A stretch of 29,012 nt of DNA. It comes from DASPLX01 sp035627375. Lineage in GTDB: Bacteria; Pseudomonadota; Gammaproteobacteria; Burkholderiales; Burkholderiaceae_D. How positions within the stretch are numbered: the first letter of the stretch is position 1; the number at the start of each line of letters is the position of its first letter. The DNA is taken from positions 1-29,012 of the forward strand of contig DASPLX010000085.1 of the NCBI GenBank assembly GCA_035627375.1, in the 5' to 3' direction. The position numbers and the translations under genes are program-made. The notes under the pieces were generated by a model. It saw nothing but the letters and a program-made list of their open reading frames with translations. It did not search any database and was not told the DNA's origin. Shown piece after piece: positions 16,295 to 25,424 of this stretch.

Positions 16295-16839
16295 GGTTGC
16301 TTGCTCCACTGCGCTTCGAACTGGAACCTGAGCGGCTTGTTCGGGTCCTGGAGATTGACTTCATGGCGCGTCATCACGACGAAGGCGAAGAACGGCTGCT
16401 TCTTCAACTCCTCGATATAAGCGATCATCGCGTCGCCGTTCTTGGCTTCCGCGGTTCCGCGAACGACTTGCTTCGCCGCGTCCGGCTCGAGGGACAGCAA
16501 AGCGATGGTCGCCGGCGTCGCGGCCTCGATGGCGTCGAATACGTCGCGCCAGGGCAGATTCAATTGGGCGATCGCGGCATTGACGGTGCGCGCCTGCGGC
16601 TCCGGTACGGCGGCCGGCGGCGACGGCTGTCGATGCATGCTCTGCCGGGACAACTGCATGCGCGCTTGTCGCACCTCGGACGCGAGTTCCTGGTGGCGGC
16701 GGGCCAGGTCGAACAGGGTCGAGCCGGCATATGCGCCGGCTGCCAGCGCGATCGCGCCCGCCAGCCAGGCTGCCGGATGCAGGCGCCCGGGGAACATGTA
16801 TCCGCCGCGCGGCGCGAAGTCGATATCGAGACGCTTCAT
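16291..16839 (-). CDS. PilN-like inner-membrane assembly protein
   Basis: The 182-residue protein begins MKRLDIDFAPRGGYMF, comparable to the short cytoplasmic PilM-binding tail of PilN. A membrane helix (WLAGAIALAAGAYAGSTLF) and a coiled segment come next. The periplasmic domain includes LNLPWRDVFDAIEAATP, IALLSLEPDAAKQVVRGTAEAKN and AMIAYIEELKKQPFF, which is close to the PilN fold. With the PilM- and PilO-like proteins it should form the inner-membrane platform. The ATG at 16839 overlaps the upstream stop as ATGA. Confidence 0.83.
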   Translation of the reverse strand: MKRLDIDFAPRGGYMFPGRLHPAAWLAGAIALAAGAYAGSTLFDLARRHQELASEVRQARMQLSRQSMHRQPSPPAAVPEPQARTVNAAIAQLNLPWRDVFDAIEAATPATIALLSLEPDAAKQVVRGTAEAKNGDAMIAYIEELKKQPFFAFVVMTRHEVNLQDPNKPLRFQFEAQWSKQP

Positions 16840-17646
16840 GCCGGCGATCCCGTACGCGCCAGTTCGATGCCGGCCGTTCCGGCCGGCGGCGTGCCGCCGA
16901 TCCATTCGCAGCGCAGGGCGCCGGACGATGGCGTCGTCAACCCGGCCGGCACGGAGCCGACAAGCTGAAGGCGGGCCGGGGCCGGGATATCCAGCAGCAG
17001 GGCTTCTCGCATCAGCATGGCGTGCAGTCGGGCGGGATCGAAGTCGCCGGCGGCGATCGCCAACGGTCGCACCGCGCGCAAATGCCCTTGATGGATCGCG
17101 CCGACCGTCATGCCGTGATCATGGACCACGCCGAACCAGGCGTCGCCGCGCAGCTTGCGGCGCCAACGGTTCCAGCCGGCGATGAACTGCGGAACCAGTT
17201 CGACCGGCGCCAGGCGCCGCTCGGACAACGCGGAGCACAGCATATTCAGCAAGGACGCCGGCATCGCGCAGGCCAGGAAGGGCGCACGAGCCTGCCAATC
17301 CGCTTCGAGGCGCCAGCCGGCGATCGGTTCGCCGTAGAGCGCCTGAAACCGCATTTCCGCAGCGGCCCGGCAATCGCGCAGGCTGCCCGCATTCGCAGGC
17401 GGCGTGACCATGAAATAGCGGACCAGGTCGTCGGCGAGCAACAGGCGGGCGCGCATGCCGCCGCATCTCGCTTCCGCCAGCGCGGCGGCTAACCGGGCCG
17501 CGATTTGTTCCGGCGCGGCGTCGTCCGTCCAATGGATATCGGCCAGGACGGCGGCGGAACCGGCGCGCCGCCGACCGACGCGCAACAGCGCCAGGCCGCG
17601 GCGCGACACGCCGATGCGCAAGGAGGGGCCGAACAGCGTCGTCAGG

Positions 17647-17654
<8 letters not shown>
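16836..17654 (-). CDS. PilM/GspL-like cytoplasmic scaffold protein
   Basis: A 272-residue protein without membrane helices. Similarity is mainly positional, between GspE and the PilN-like gene. A RNaseH/actin-like layout is suggested by LRIGVSRRGLALLRV near the start and by a middle segment WFGVVHDHGMTVGAIHQGHLRAVRPL that resembles the second subdomain of PilM or GspL. It lacks obvious ATP-binding motifs, so a degenerate scaffold seems likely. Expected role: link the ATPase GspE to the PilN-like tail. It overlaps gspE by eight bases. A different function cannot be excluded, as sequence signatures are weak. Confidence 0.7.
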
Positions 17655-19337
<1,683 letters not shown>

Positions 19338-19341
<4 letters not shown>

Positions 19342-20528
19342 GACAGGCTCCCGGCCAGATCGAAGATCGGCATGTACAACAGGACGACGATGGTGCCGAC
19401 GACGAGGCCGATGGCAGCCATCAGGAGCGGCTCGAAGCTGCGCGTGAAGCGGTCGATCCAGCGGCCGAGCTCGCCGTCGTAGAACAGCGCCGACTGGGTC
19501 AGCATCCGGCCCAGTTCGCCGGAGCGTTCTCCGACGCGCAGCATGCGCAGCGAGATCGGAGTGGTCAGGCCGTTCGCCTCGAATGCGTTGGAAAGCGGCG
19601 CGCCCGAGCGGATCGCGTCGCCGGCCGCGCGCAGGCCGCCGCGCACGCCGGGAGAAACCACGTCCTCGACGGTGTCGAGGGCGGCGGCGATCGGAATGCC
19701 GCCTTCGAGCAGCATGCCCAGCGTCAGGTAGAGCCGCGACAGTTCATAGATGCGCGCCCGTTCGCCGATGCCGGGCAGGCGCGCCAGCAGCTTCGCCATG
19801 CCGCCGCGCGCGACGAAGCGATGGATCGCGGCGGCGGCCGCCAGCATCGCGGCCAGGGCGGCGAACAGCAAGGCCTGGGCATGCGCGGCCGCGAATTGGC
19901 CCCATTCGAGCAAGAGCCGCGACAGCCAGGGCAAGCTGCGGCCGGCGCCCTGGTAGACCTCGGCGAAGCGCGGCACGACATATCCGACCAGGAAGAAGGT
20001 TACGCCCGCGCCGACCAGGAACAGGATCACGGGATAGATCGCCGCGCTCACGATCTTGCCGCGAACGCCGTCGATACGTTGTTGGTAGTCGATGTAGCGT
20101 GCCAGCGAACGCGGGAGGTCGCTGGTGCCTTCGGCTGCGCGCACGATGCCGATGTACAGCGGCGGGAACAGATCCGGCTGCTCGGACAGGGCCGTCGAGA
20201 AGCGCTTGCCGTCGCGAAGGGCCTGCAGCAGGCGCATGAACACCGCGCGGCTGGCCGCGTTGCCTTCTTTTTCCAGCAAGGCTTCCAGCCCTTCGACGAT
20301 GGACAGACCGGCCTGGAGCAAGGCCAGCAATTCCTGGCTGAACAGCAGCAGGGATATTCCCTGCGCGCCGTGGTGCCGTCGCAGCAGCGGCCTGCGCGCC
20401 GGCATGACGGCAGCCGGGAACATGCCGCGCGCCTCGACCTGGTGGCGGGCGTCCGCCTCATCGGCGGCGTCGATCGTCAGGTGCGTGATCAAATGATCGG
20501 CGCCTAGCGCGCGGACGTGATACTGCAT
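19338..20528 (-). CDS. gspF: Type II secretion inner-membrane platform protein GspF
   Basis: A 396-residue polytopic platform protein. It has an N-terminal cytoplasmic region (MQYHVRALGADH onward) and two copies of the T2SSF helical domain, about residues 60-185 and 265-385. Membrane helices are near 165-190 (AAIYPVILFLVGAGVTFFLVG), 215-240 and the C-terminus (PLLMAAIGLVVGTIVVLLYM). Family blocks such as FSQELLALLQAGLSIVEGLE and MLRVGERSGELGRML are intact. It binds GspE and the PilN/O-like proteins. It lies 23 bases after gspG and overlaps gspE. Confidence 0.95.
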
Positions 20529-20551
20529 GGCAGGCTTTCAGGCGAACGGCG

Positions 20552-20971
20552 TCAATTGACGATATCGGCGTCGTCGCCGCTACCGCCGGACTGTCCGTCC
20601 TTGCCGTAGGACAGGATCTCGAAGTCGCCTTTGCTGCCAGGGGCGCGATAAATGTAGGCGTGGCCCCAAGGATCCGGCGGCACTTCCTTCTTCAGATAGG
20701 GGCCGTTCCACTTGGCGATACCGGCCGGCTGAGCGAGCAGGGCGGCCAGTCCTTCCCCGGTGGTCGGATAACGGCCGACGTCGAGACGGAAGGCGTCGAG
20801 CGCCTTGCCGAACGCTTCCATTTGCGCGCGGGCGACGGTCACCTCGGATTTGCCGAGCTGAGCGAAGTATTTCGGGCCGACGTAGGCCGCCAGCAGGCCG
20901 ATGATCACGATCACCACCAGGAGTTCGAGCAGCGTGAAGCCGCCCCGAGTCATGCGAGCTTTGTTTGCCAT
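20552..20971 (-). CDS. gspG: Major pseudopilin GspG
   Basis: The 139-residue protein has a leader (MANKARMTRGG), then FTLLELLVVIVIIGLLAAYVGP with Glu5. The typical GspG body follows: RLDVGRYPTTGEGLAALL, then WNGPYLKKEVPPDPWGHAYIY and a final GKDGQSGGSGDDADI calcium-binding loop. These are signature features of the major type II pseudopilin. It is the first gene of the operon, 80 bases downstream of the predicted promoter start. Its ribosome site is weak. A second in-frame Met at residue 7 is possible, but the first is reported. Confidence 0.95.
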   Translation of the reverse strand: MANKARMTRGGFTLLELLVVIVIIGLLAAYVGPKYFAQLGKSEVTVARAQMEAFGKALDAFRLDVGRYPTTGEGLAALLAQPAGIAKWNGPYLKKEVPPDPWGHAYIYRAPGSKGDFEILSYGKDGQSGGSGDDADIVN

Positions 20972-21057
20972 GAGCTTGGGTTTCAGGGGATGGGCAGGAT
21001 CCGGCCGTTTGTGAGTGGTTACAAACTTCCCGGGCCGAATATGACGAAGTTCGCAAG

Positions 21058-21086
21058 ATTAACATGATCGAAAATATTTTCGTCAA
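21058..21086 (-). promoter_or_regulatory. Predicted promoter of the secretion operon
   Basis: On the minus strand TTGACG (21081-21086), a 17-base spacer and GTTAAT (21058-21063) form a sigma-70-like promoter pointing toward gspG. Transcription would start near 21050, giving an ~80-base leader. Confidence 0.55.
21069..21082. promoter_or_regulatory. Perfect 14-bp palindrome inside the operon promoter
   Basis: CGAAAATATTTTCG reads the same on both strands. It occupies the spacer and touches the -35 of the predicted gspG promoter, a position typical of an operator. No regulator can be named from sequence. Confidence 0.5.
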
Positions 21087-21146
21087 ATGCGCCGCCTTTG
21101 GCCGGTCCGGGCCCATTGTTTTTCGACAGGCGGTAGGCGGCAAATA

Positions 21147-21176
21147 TTGACTGCTTGGTTTGTTGTTTGCTATTGT
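21147..21176 (+). promoter_or_regulatory. Predicted promoter of the RHS gene cluster
   Basis: TTGACT (21147-21152), an 18-base spacer and TATTGT (21171-21176) point toward the first RHS gene. The start would be near 21183, with a ~95-base leader. With the gspG promoter it makes a divergent regulatory region of 306 bases (20972-21277) that otherwise holds no gene I can support. Confidence 0.5.
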
Positions 21177-21277
21177 CGCGGGCTATTCGTGGCGAATTTG
21201 ACAAGCGCAAATTCAACAAGCGCAGCATTCCACCCGCGCCGCGACCATTCCAAGAACGACATCGAAGGACCCCCAGC

Positions 21278-23944
21278 ATGCAGCGAACCAGCAGCCTTTC
21301 TTTGGCCGGCGTCCACCGCGCCGGCATCGATAAATTGATTCGCTGGCTCTGCTGGCTCGTCGTCGGCGCGGCCCTGGTTGCGAACGGCGCTTGGGCACAA
21401 AGCCATACCTATGATTCGAAAAAGGAATATGCCGGCTATACCGGCTCCTGGGGCGTTCACTACGGTCCGTTCGGTTCGTTCGCGGCCGCCATGCAAAAGA
21501 TATGGAGCGAATGGCAGGTGCCGTCGCACTGGCCCGGCAACGAGAAGACCGATTGGTATGCCGGCTTTGGGGACCATTACTCCACGTGCGTGACCCAGGC
21601 GGAACCGCCGGTTCCGTGGAATCCGGGAAGCTGGGTCCAGGTCCTGTCCAAGCTGAACACCGGCGAATGCGTGTCGACCGGCGGCGAAGTCTATATCGCC
21701 TATTCCTGTCCCAACGGCGGGGTTCTGTCGCAGGACTATCAGACCTGCAGCTGCCCGGAGAATACTCGATACTTCTGGAACGAGAACTCGACATCCAAGT
21801 GCGGCGCGGTCACGCAGATTAGCAGCAAGCAGAGGAATCCTAAGGACAATGGTCCTGTCCCTTGCGAACAACCCAAGTGCGGCCAACCGATTCATCCCGG
21901 CACCGGCAACATGTGGCACACCGAGGTCGACTACGTCGGCGGCAATGCGCCCGGCGCATTGTCTGTGGTGCGCACCTACAACAGCAGCCCATTCAATGTC
22001 GATGCGCGCATGGCGCGCAATTTCGGCGTGCGCTGGACGCAGGCGTTCGATAGCGCGCTCAAGCAAGAGTACGCGACGCAGCCCGGCCTGCCTCCCGGCA
22101 CGTGCTGGCGGCGCAATAGCACCGGCGAAACCTGGTGCGAAAACCCGCTGCCGCCGGTCAACGACCTGCCGGCCGCAGTCTCCATCCTGCGCGGCGACGG
22201 CAAACGCTACGTGTTCAACCGCAGCGGCACCGCCTGGGTCGCGGATGCCGACGTCAACGACCGCCTCACCGCCGAATACAACGCCGCCGGCAACGCGGTC
22301 GTCAACTACACCTATGTCTCGGCCAACGGCGAGATCACCGAGCTGTACGGCGCCGCCACCGGCCGCCTGTACAAGACGACCACGCCGTCCGGCGTGGCGC
22401 AGACCTTCGTCTACAGCAACGGCGTCACCAACGATACGAGCGCCGGCCGCGATGCGCATGCCTCCGCGCCGGCCTGCGCGCGCGTGCATCCCGGTTCGAC
22501 GCTGCCGGCAGGCAGGCTGCTGTGCGTCGCCGACCACTGGGGCCGCCAACTGAACTTCGAATACGATGCCAAGGGCCGCGTCGTCAAGATGTTCGACCCC
22601 GCGAACCAGGTCTACCAATACGAATACGACGGCCCGTCGGGCGGCTGCCCGACGCAGAATGAGAGCAATCCCGCCTGCTCGACCGGCAACCTCACCAAGG
22701 TCGCCTATCCGGACGGCAAGAGCCGCACCTACCACTACAACGAGGCGTCGAAGATCAACGGCGGCGCGGCGTGCCCCAACGTGACGACGGTCGGCAACGG
22801 CTACGGCCACCTGCTCAATGCGCTCACCGCGATCGTCGACGAGAACGGCGCCCGGCACCTGACCTGGACTTACGATTGCCTGGGCCGCGCGACCGCCTCG
22901 ATCGTCGGCGCGGATGTCGAGAAGGTCACACTGTCCTATGGCGACTACGCCGCCGACGACACCGCCACCACCACCGTGACCCATTACGTCGGCGAGGCGG
23001 CCAACCCGCAGACCACGGTGCGCAGCTACGGTTACAAGATGATGCTCGGCCGCGCCAAGAACACCGGCCTCGACCAGGCCTGCGTCGAATGCGGCCCGAT
23101 CAAGGCGCGCACCTACGACGCCAACGGCAATGTCGCCAGCGCGACCGATTGGAACGGCAATACCGCGACCTACACCTACGACTTGACTCGCAACCTGGAA
23201 ACCAGGCGCGTCGAAGCCTCCGGCACGGCGCAGGCGCGCACGATTTCCACGCAATGGCATCCGGCCTTCCGCCTGCCGACGGCGATCGCCGAGCCCAAGC
23301 GGATCATCACGCTGACCTACGATTCGCTGGGCAACCTGCTGACCCGCAGCGAACAAGCGACGAGCGACGCGACCGGCGCCCAGGCATTCAACGCCGCCGC
23401 CGTCGGCGCCCCGCGCGTCTGGCGCTACACCTACAACCAGCACGGCCAAGTGCTGACCGCCAAGGGGCCGCGCACCGACGTCGACGAGACGACAACCTAT
23501 ACCTACGATGCCCAGGGCAATCTCGCCACGGTCGTCAATCCGGCGGGCCATGCGACCACGCTGTCGAACTACGACGCCCACGGCCGCGCCGGCCGGATCA
23601 CCGATCCGAACGGTGTCGTGACCGACCTGGCCTACAACGCGCGCGGCTGGCTGACGTCGAGGACGACCGGCGGCGAGACCACGAGCTACGACTACGACGG
23701 CGCCGGCCAGCTGACCCGCGTCACGCTGCCGGACGGCTCCTACATCAACTATGCCTATGACGAAGCCCACCGCCTGACGGAGGTGACGGACAGCCTGGGC
23801 AACAGCATCCGCTACACGCTCGACTTGCGCGGCAACCGCGTCAAGGAAGAAGTCAAGGATGCCGGCGGCGCGCTGGCGCGGCAAGTGAGCCGCGTCTTCG
23901 ACAGCCTGAGCCGCTTGCAGCAAGTCACGGGAGGCGCACAATAA
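21278..23944 (+). CDS. RHS/YD-repeat protein, piece 1: exported DUF6531 cap plus YD repeats
   Basis: An 888-residue protein. A signal-like start with a long N-region is followed by a hydrophobic core LIRWLCWLVVGAALVANGAWA, with cleavage likely after AWA (~residue 41). A Cys-containing region (to ~190) precedes a DUF6531-type segment with GQPIHPGTGNMWHTEVDY and SVVRTYNSS. From ~310 onward come YD repeats such as FEYDAKGRVVKM, YTYDAQGNLATV and YDYDGAGQLTRV. It ends abruptly at RVFDSLSRLQQVTGGAQ, without any RHS core or toxin. The ATG at 21278 has AAGGA upstream and puts the signal at the N-terminus. The stop overlaps the next start (TAATG). Its likely role is the first part of a toxin-enclosing shell. 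Confidence 0.88.
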   Translation: MQRTSSLSLAGVHRAGIDKLIRWLCWLVVGAALVANGAWAQSHTYDSKKEYAGYTGSWGVHYGPFGSFAAAMQKIWSEWQVPSHWPGNEKTDWYAGFGDHYSTCVTQAEPPVPWNPGSWVQVLSKLNTGECVSTGGEVYIAYSCPNGGVLSQDYQTCSCPENTRYFWNENSTSKCGAVTQISSKQRNPKDNGPVPCEQPKCGQPIHPGTGNMWHTEVDYVGGNAPGALSVVRTYNSSPFNVDARMARNFGVRWTQAFDSALKQEYATQPGLPPGTCWRRNSTGETWCENPLPPVNDLPAAVSILRGDGKRYVFNRSGTAWVADADVNDRLTAEYNAAGNAVVNYTYVSANGEITELYGAATGRLYKTTTPSGVAQTFVYSNGVTNDTSAGRDAHASAPACARVHPGSTLPAGRLLCVADHWGRQLNFEYDAKGRVVKMFDPANQVYQYEYDGPSGGCPTQNESNPACSTGNLTKVAYPDGKSRTYHYNEASKINGGAACPNVTTVGNGYGHLLNALTAIVDENGARHLTWTYDCLGRATASIVGADVEKVTLSYGDYAADDTATTTVTHYVGEAANPQTTVRSYGYKMMLGRAKNTGLDQACVECGPIKARTYDANGNVASATDWNGNTATYTYDLTRNLETRRVEASGTAQARTISTQWHPAFRLPTAIAEPKRIITLTYDSLGNLLTRSEQATSDATGAQAFNAAAVGAPRVWRYTYNQHGQVLTAKGPRTDVDETTTYTYDAQGNLATVVNPAGHATTLSNYDAHGRAGRITDPNGVVTDLAYNARGWLTSRTTGGETTSYDYDGAGQLTRVTLPDGSYINYAYDEAHRLTEVTDSLGNSIRYTLDLRGNRVKEEVKDAGGALARQVSRVFDSLSRLQQVTGGAQ

Positions 23945-25347
23945 TGAAGAATCTCAACACCATGCCGTTGCGCGCGCTCGCCGGCGCGCTGCTGCTGATC
24001 ACGGCCGGCGCCAGCCAGGCGCAGCAGAACACGACTTACCAATACCAATACGATGCGCAAGGCAACCTGACCCAGGCGACCGACCCGCTCGGCAAGATCA
24101 CGACTTACGGCTACGACGCCTTGCACCGCCGCATCCGCAGCACCGACGCCGCCAACGGCGTGACGCAGTTCGGCTACGACGGCCAGGACCGCCTGGTCTC
24201 GGTCACCGACGCCCGCAACCTCGTCACCACCTACAGCATCGACGGCCTGGGCAACCTGACCCAGACCACCAGCCCCGACACCGGCAGCACGACCAAGACC
24301 TACGACGCCGCCGGCAACGTCGCCAGCGTGACCGATGCCAAGGGCCAGACCACGCAATACCAGTACGACGCCCTGAACCGCATCACCCGCATCACCTATG
24401 CCGACGGCGGCACCGTCGTCTACACCTACGACCAGGGCGCCAACGCGATCGGCCGCCTGAGCAGCATCACCGACGCCTCCGGCAGCATCGCCTACAGCTA
24501 CGACGCGCGCGGCCGCGTGGCCAGCGAAGTGCGCACCATCGGCGGCCAGATCCACACCACGGCCTACCGCTACGACAGCGCCGGGCGGCTGTCCGGCCTG
24601 ACCTATCCGAGCGGACGCCGCATCGACTACACGCGCGACGGCCTGGGCCGCATCAGCCGCATCGACACCACCCAGGACGGCGCCACGCAGACGCTGGTAT
24701 CGAACGTGGCCTACCAGCCGTTCGGCCCGGCCCACACCGTCACCTTCGGCAACGGCCGCACGCACAGCCGCAGCTACGACCTCGACGGGCGCGTTACCAG
24801 CTACACGCTCAACGGCACGGCGCAGACCCTGAGCTACGACGCCGCCAGCCGCATCACCGCCATCAACGACGCCGGCAACGCCGCCAACAACATCAGCTAC
24901 GGTTACGACGCGCTGGATCGCCTAACCAGCGCCCTGAAGTCCGGCAGCAGCCTGGGCTACGCCTACGACGCGGTCGGCAACCGCAGCAGCCGCACGTTGG
25001 GCGCGGCCGTCACGAACTACAGCTATGGCAGCACCAGCAACCGCCTGACGCAAGTGGCCGGCAGCCAGACCACCGCGATCGTGATGGATGCCAACGGCAG
25101 CATCACCAACAACGGCGCCAACCAATTCACCTACGACGCGCGCGGCAGGATGATCTCCGCCGCGACGGCGGTGGGCGAAGTGCAATACCGGATCAACGGC
25201 CTGGGCCAGCGGGTGCAAAAGATCGCGCCGACGGGCACGACGGTGTTCCACTACGACACGGCCGGCAAGCTGATCGCCGAGAGCAGCGGCCAGGAGACCA
25301 TCGAATACGTGTACCTGCACGACCAGCCGGTGGCGGTGCTCAAGTAA
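23944..25347 (+). CDS. RHS/YD-repeat protein, piece 2: exported YD repeats and first half of RHS core
   Basis: A 467-residue protein begins with its own Sec signal (ALAGALLLITAGASQAQ, cleavage ~27). It consists almost wholly of YD repeats (YQYDAQGNLTQATDPLGK, YGYDALHRR, YQYDALNRITRI, YDARGRV and so on). It ends ETIEYVYLHDQPVAVLK. In ordinary RHS proteins that last stretch is directly followed by a VYYIHTDHLNTPR-type segment, so this protein stops in the middle of the conserved core. It has no DPxGL site and no toxin. Translation should start at the TAATG overlap with piece 1, helped by GGGAGG at 23929-23934. A frameshift or sequencing-error origin is unlikely because the protein carries a clean signal peptide. 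Confidence 0.9.
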   Translation: MKNLNTMPLRALAGALLLITAGASQAQQNTTYQYQYDAQGNLTQATDPLGKITTYGYDALHRRIRSTDAANGVTQFGYDGQDRLVSVTDARNLVTTYSIDGLGNLTQTTSPDTGSTTKTYDAAGNVASVTDAKGQTTQYQYDALNRITRITYADGGTVVYTYDQGANAIGRLSSITDASGSIAYSYDARGRVASEVRTIGGQIHTTAYRYDSAGRLSGLTYPSGRRIDYTRDGLGRISRIDTTQDGATQTLVSNVAYQPFGPAHTVTFGNGRTHSRSYDLDGRVTSYTLNGTAQTLSYDAASRITAINDAGNAANNISYGYDALDRLTSALKSGSSLGYAYDAVGNRSSRTLGAAVTNYSYGSTSNRLTQVAGSQTTAIVMDANGSITNNGANQFTYDARGRMISAATAVGEVQYRINGLGQRVQKIAPTGTTVFHYDTAGKLIAESSGQETIEYVYLHDQPVAVLK

Positions 25348-25424
25348 GCGGCACCGCAAAGAAGAACAAGCAAGCAACGACAAAAGACGGCGCCGCAAGA
25401 TGCGCCCCAGGGAAAGGACTCAAC

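Noticed and set aside
21170..23941. A 923-codon open frame antisense to RHS piece 1
   Set aside because: It mirrors the high-GC codon pattern of the RHS gene, is Arg/Gly/Val-rich without motifs, and has no ribosome site. The sense frame has clear YD repeats and a signal peptide.
23939..23949. The stop between RHS pieces 1 and 2 read as a frameshift or nonsense mutation
   Set aside because: Piece 2 has its own ribosome site, ATG and a well-formed signal peptide directly at the overlap, so it is a designed start and not a broken gene.
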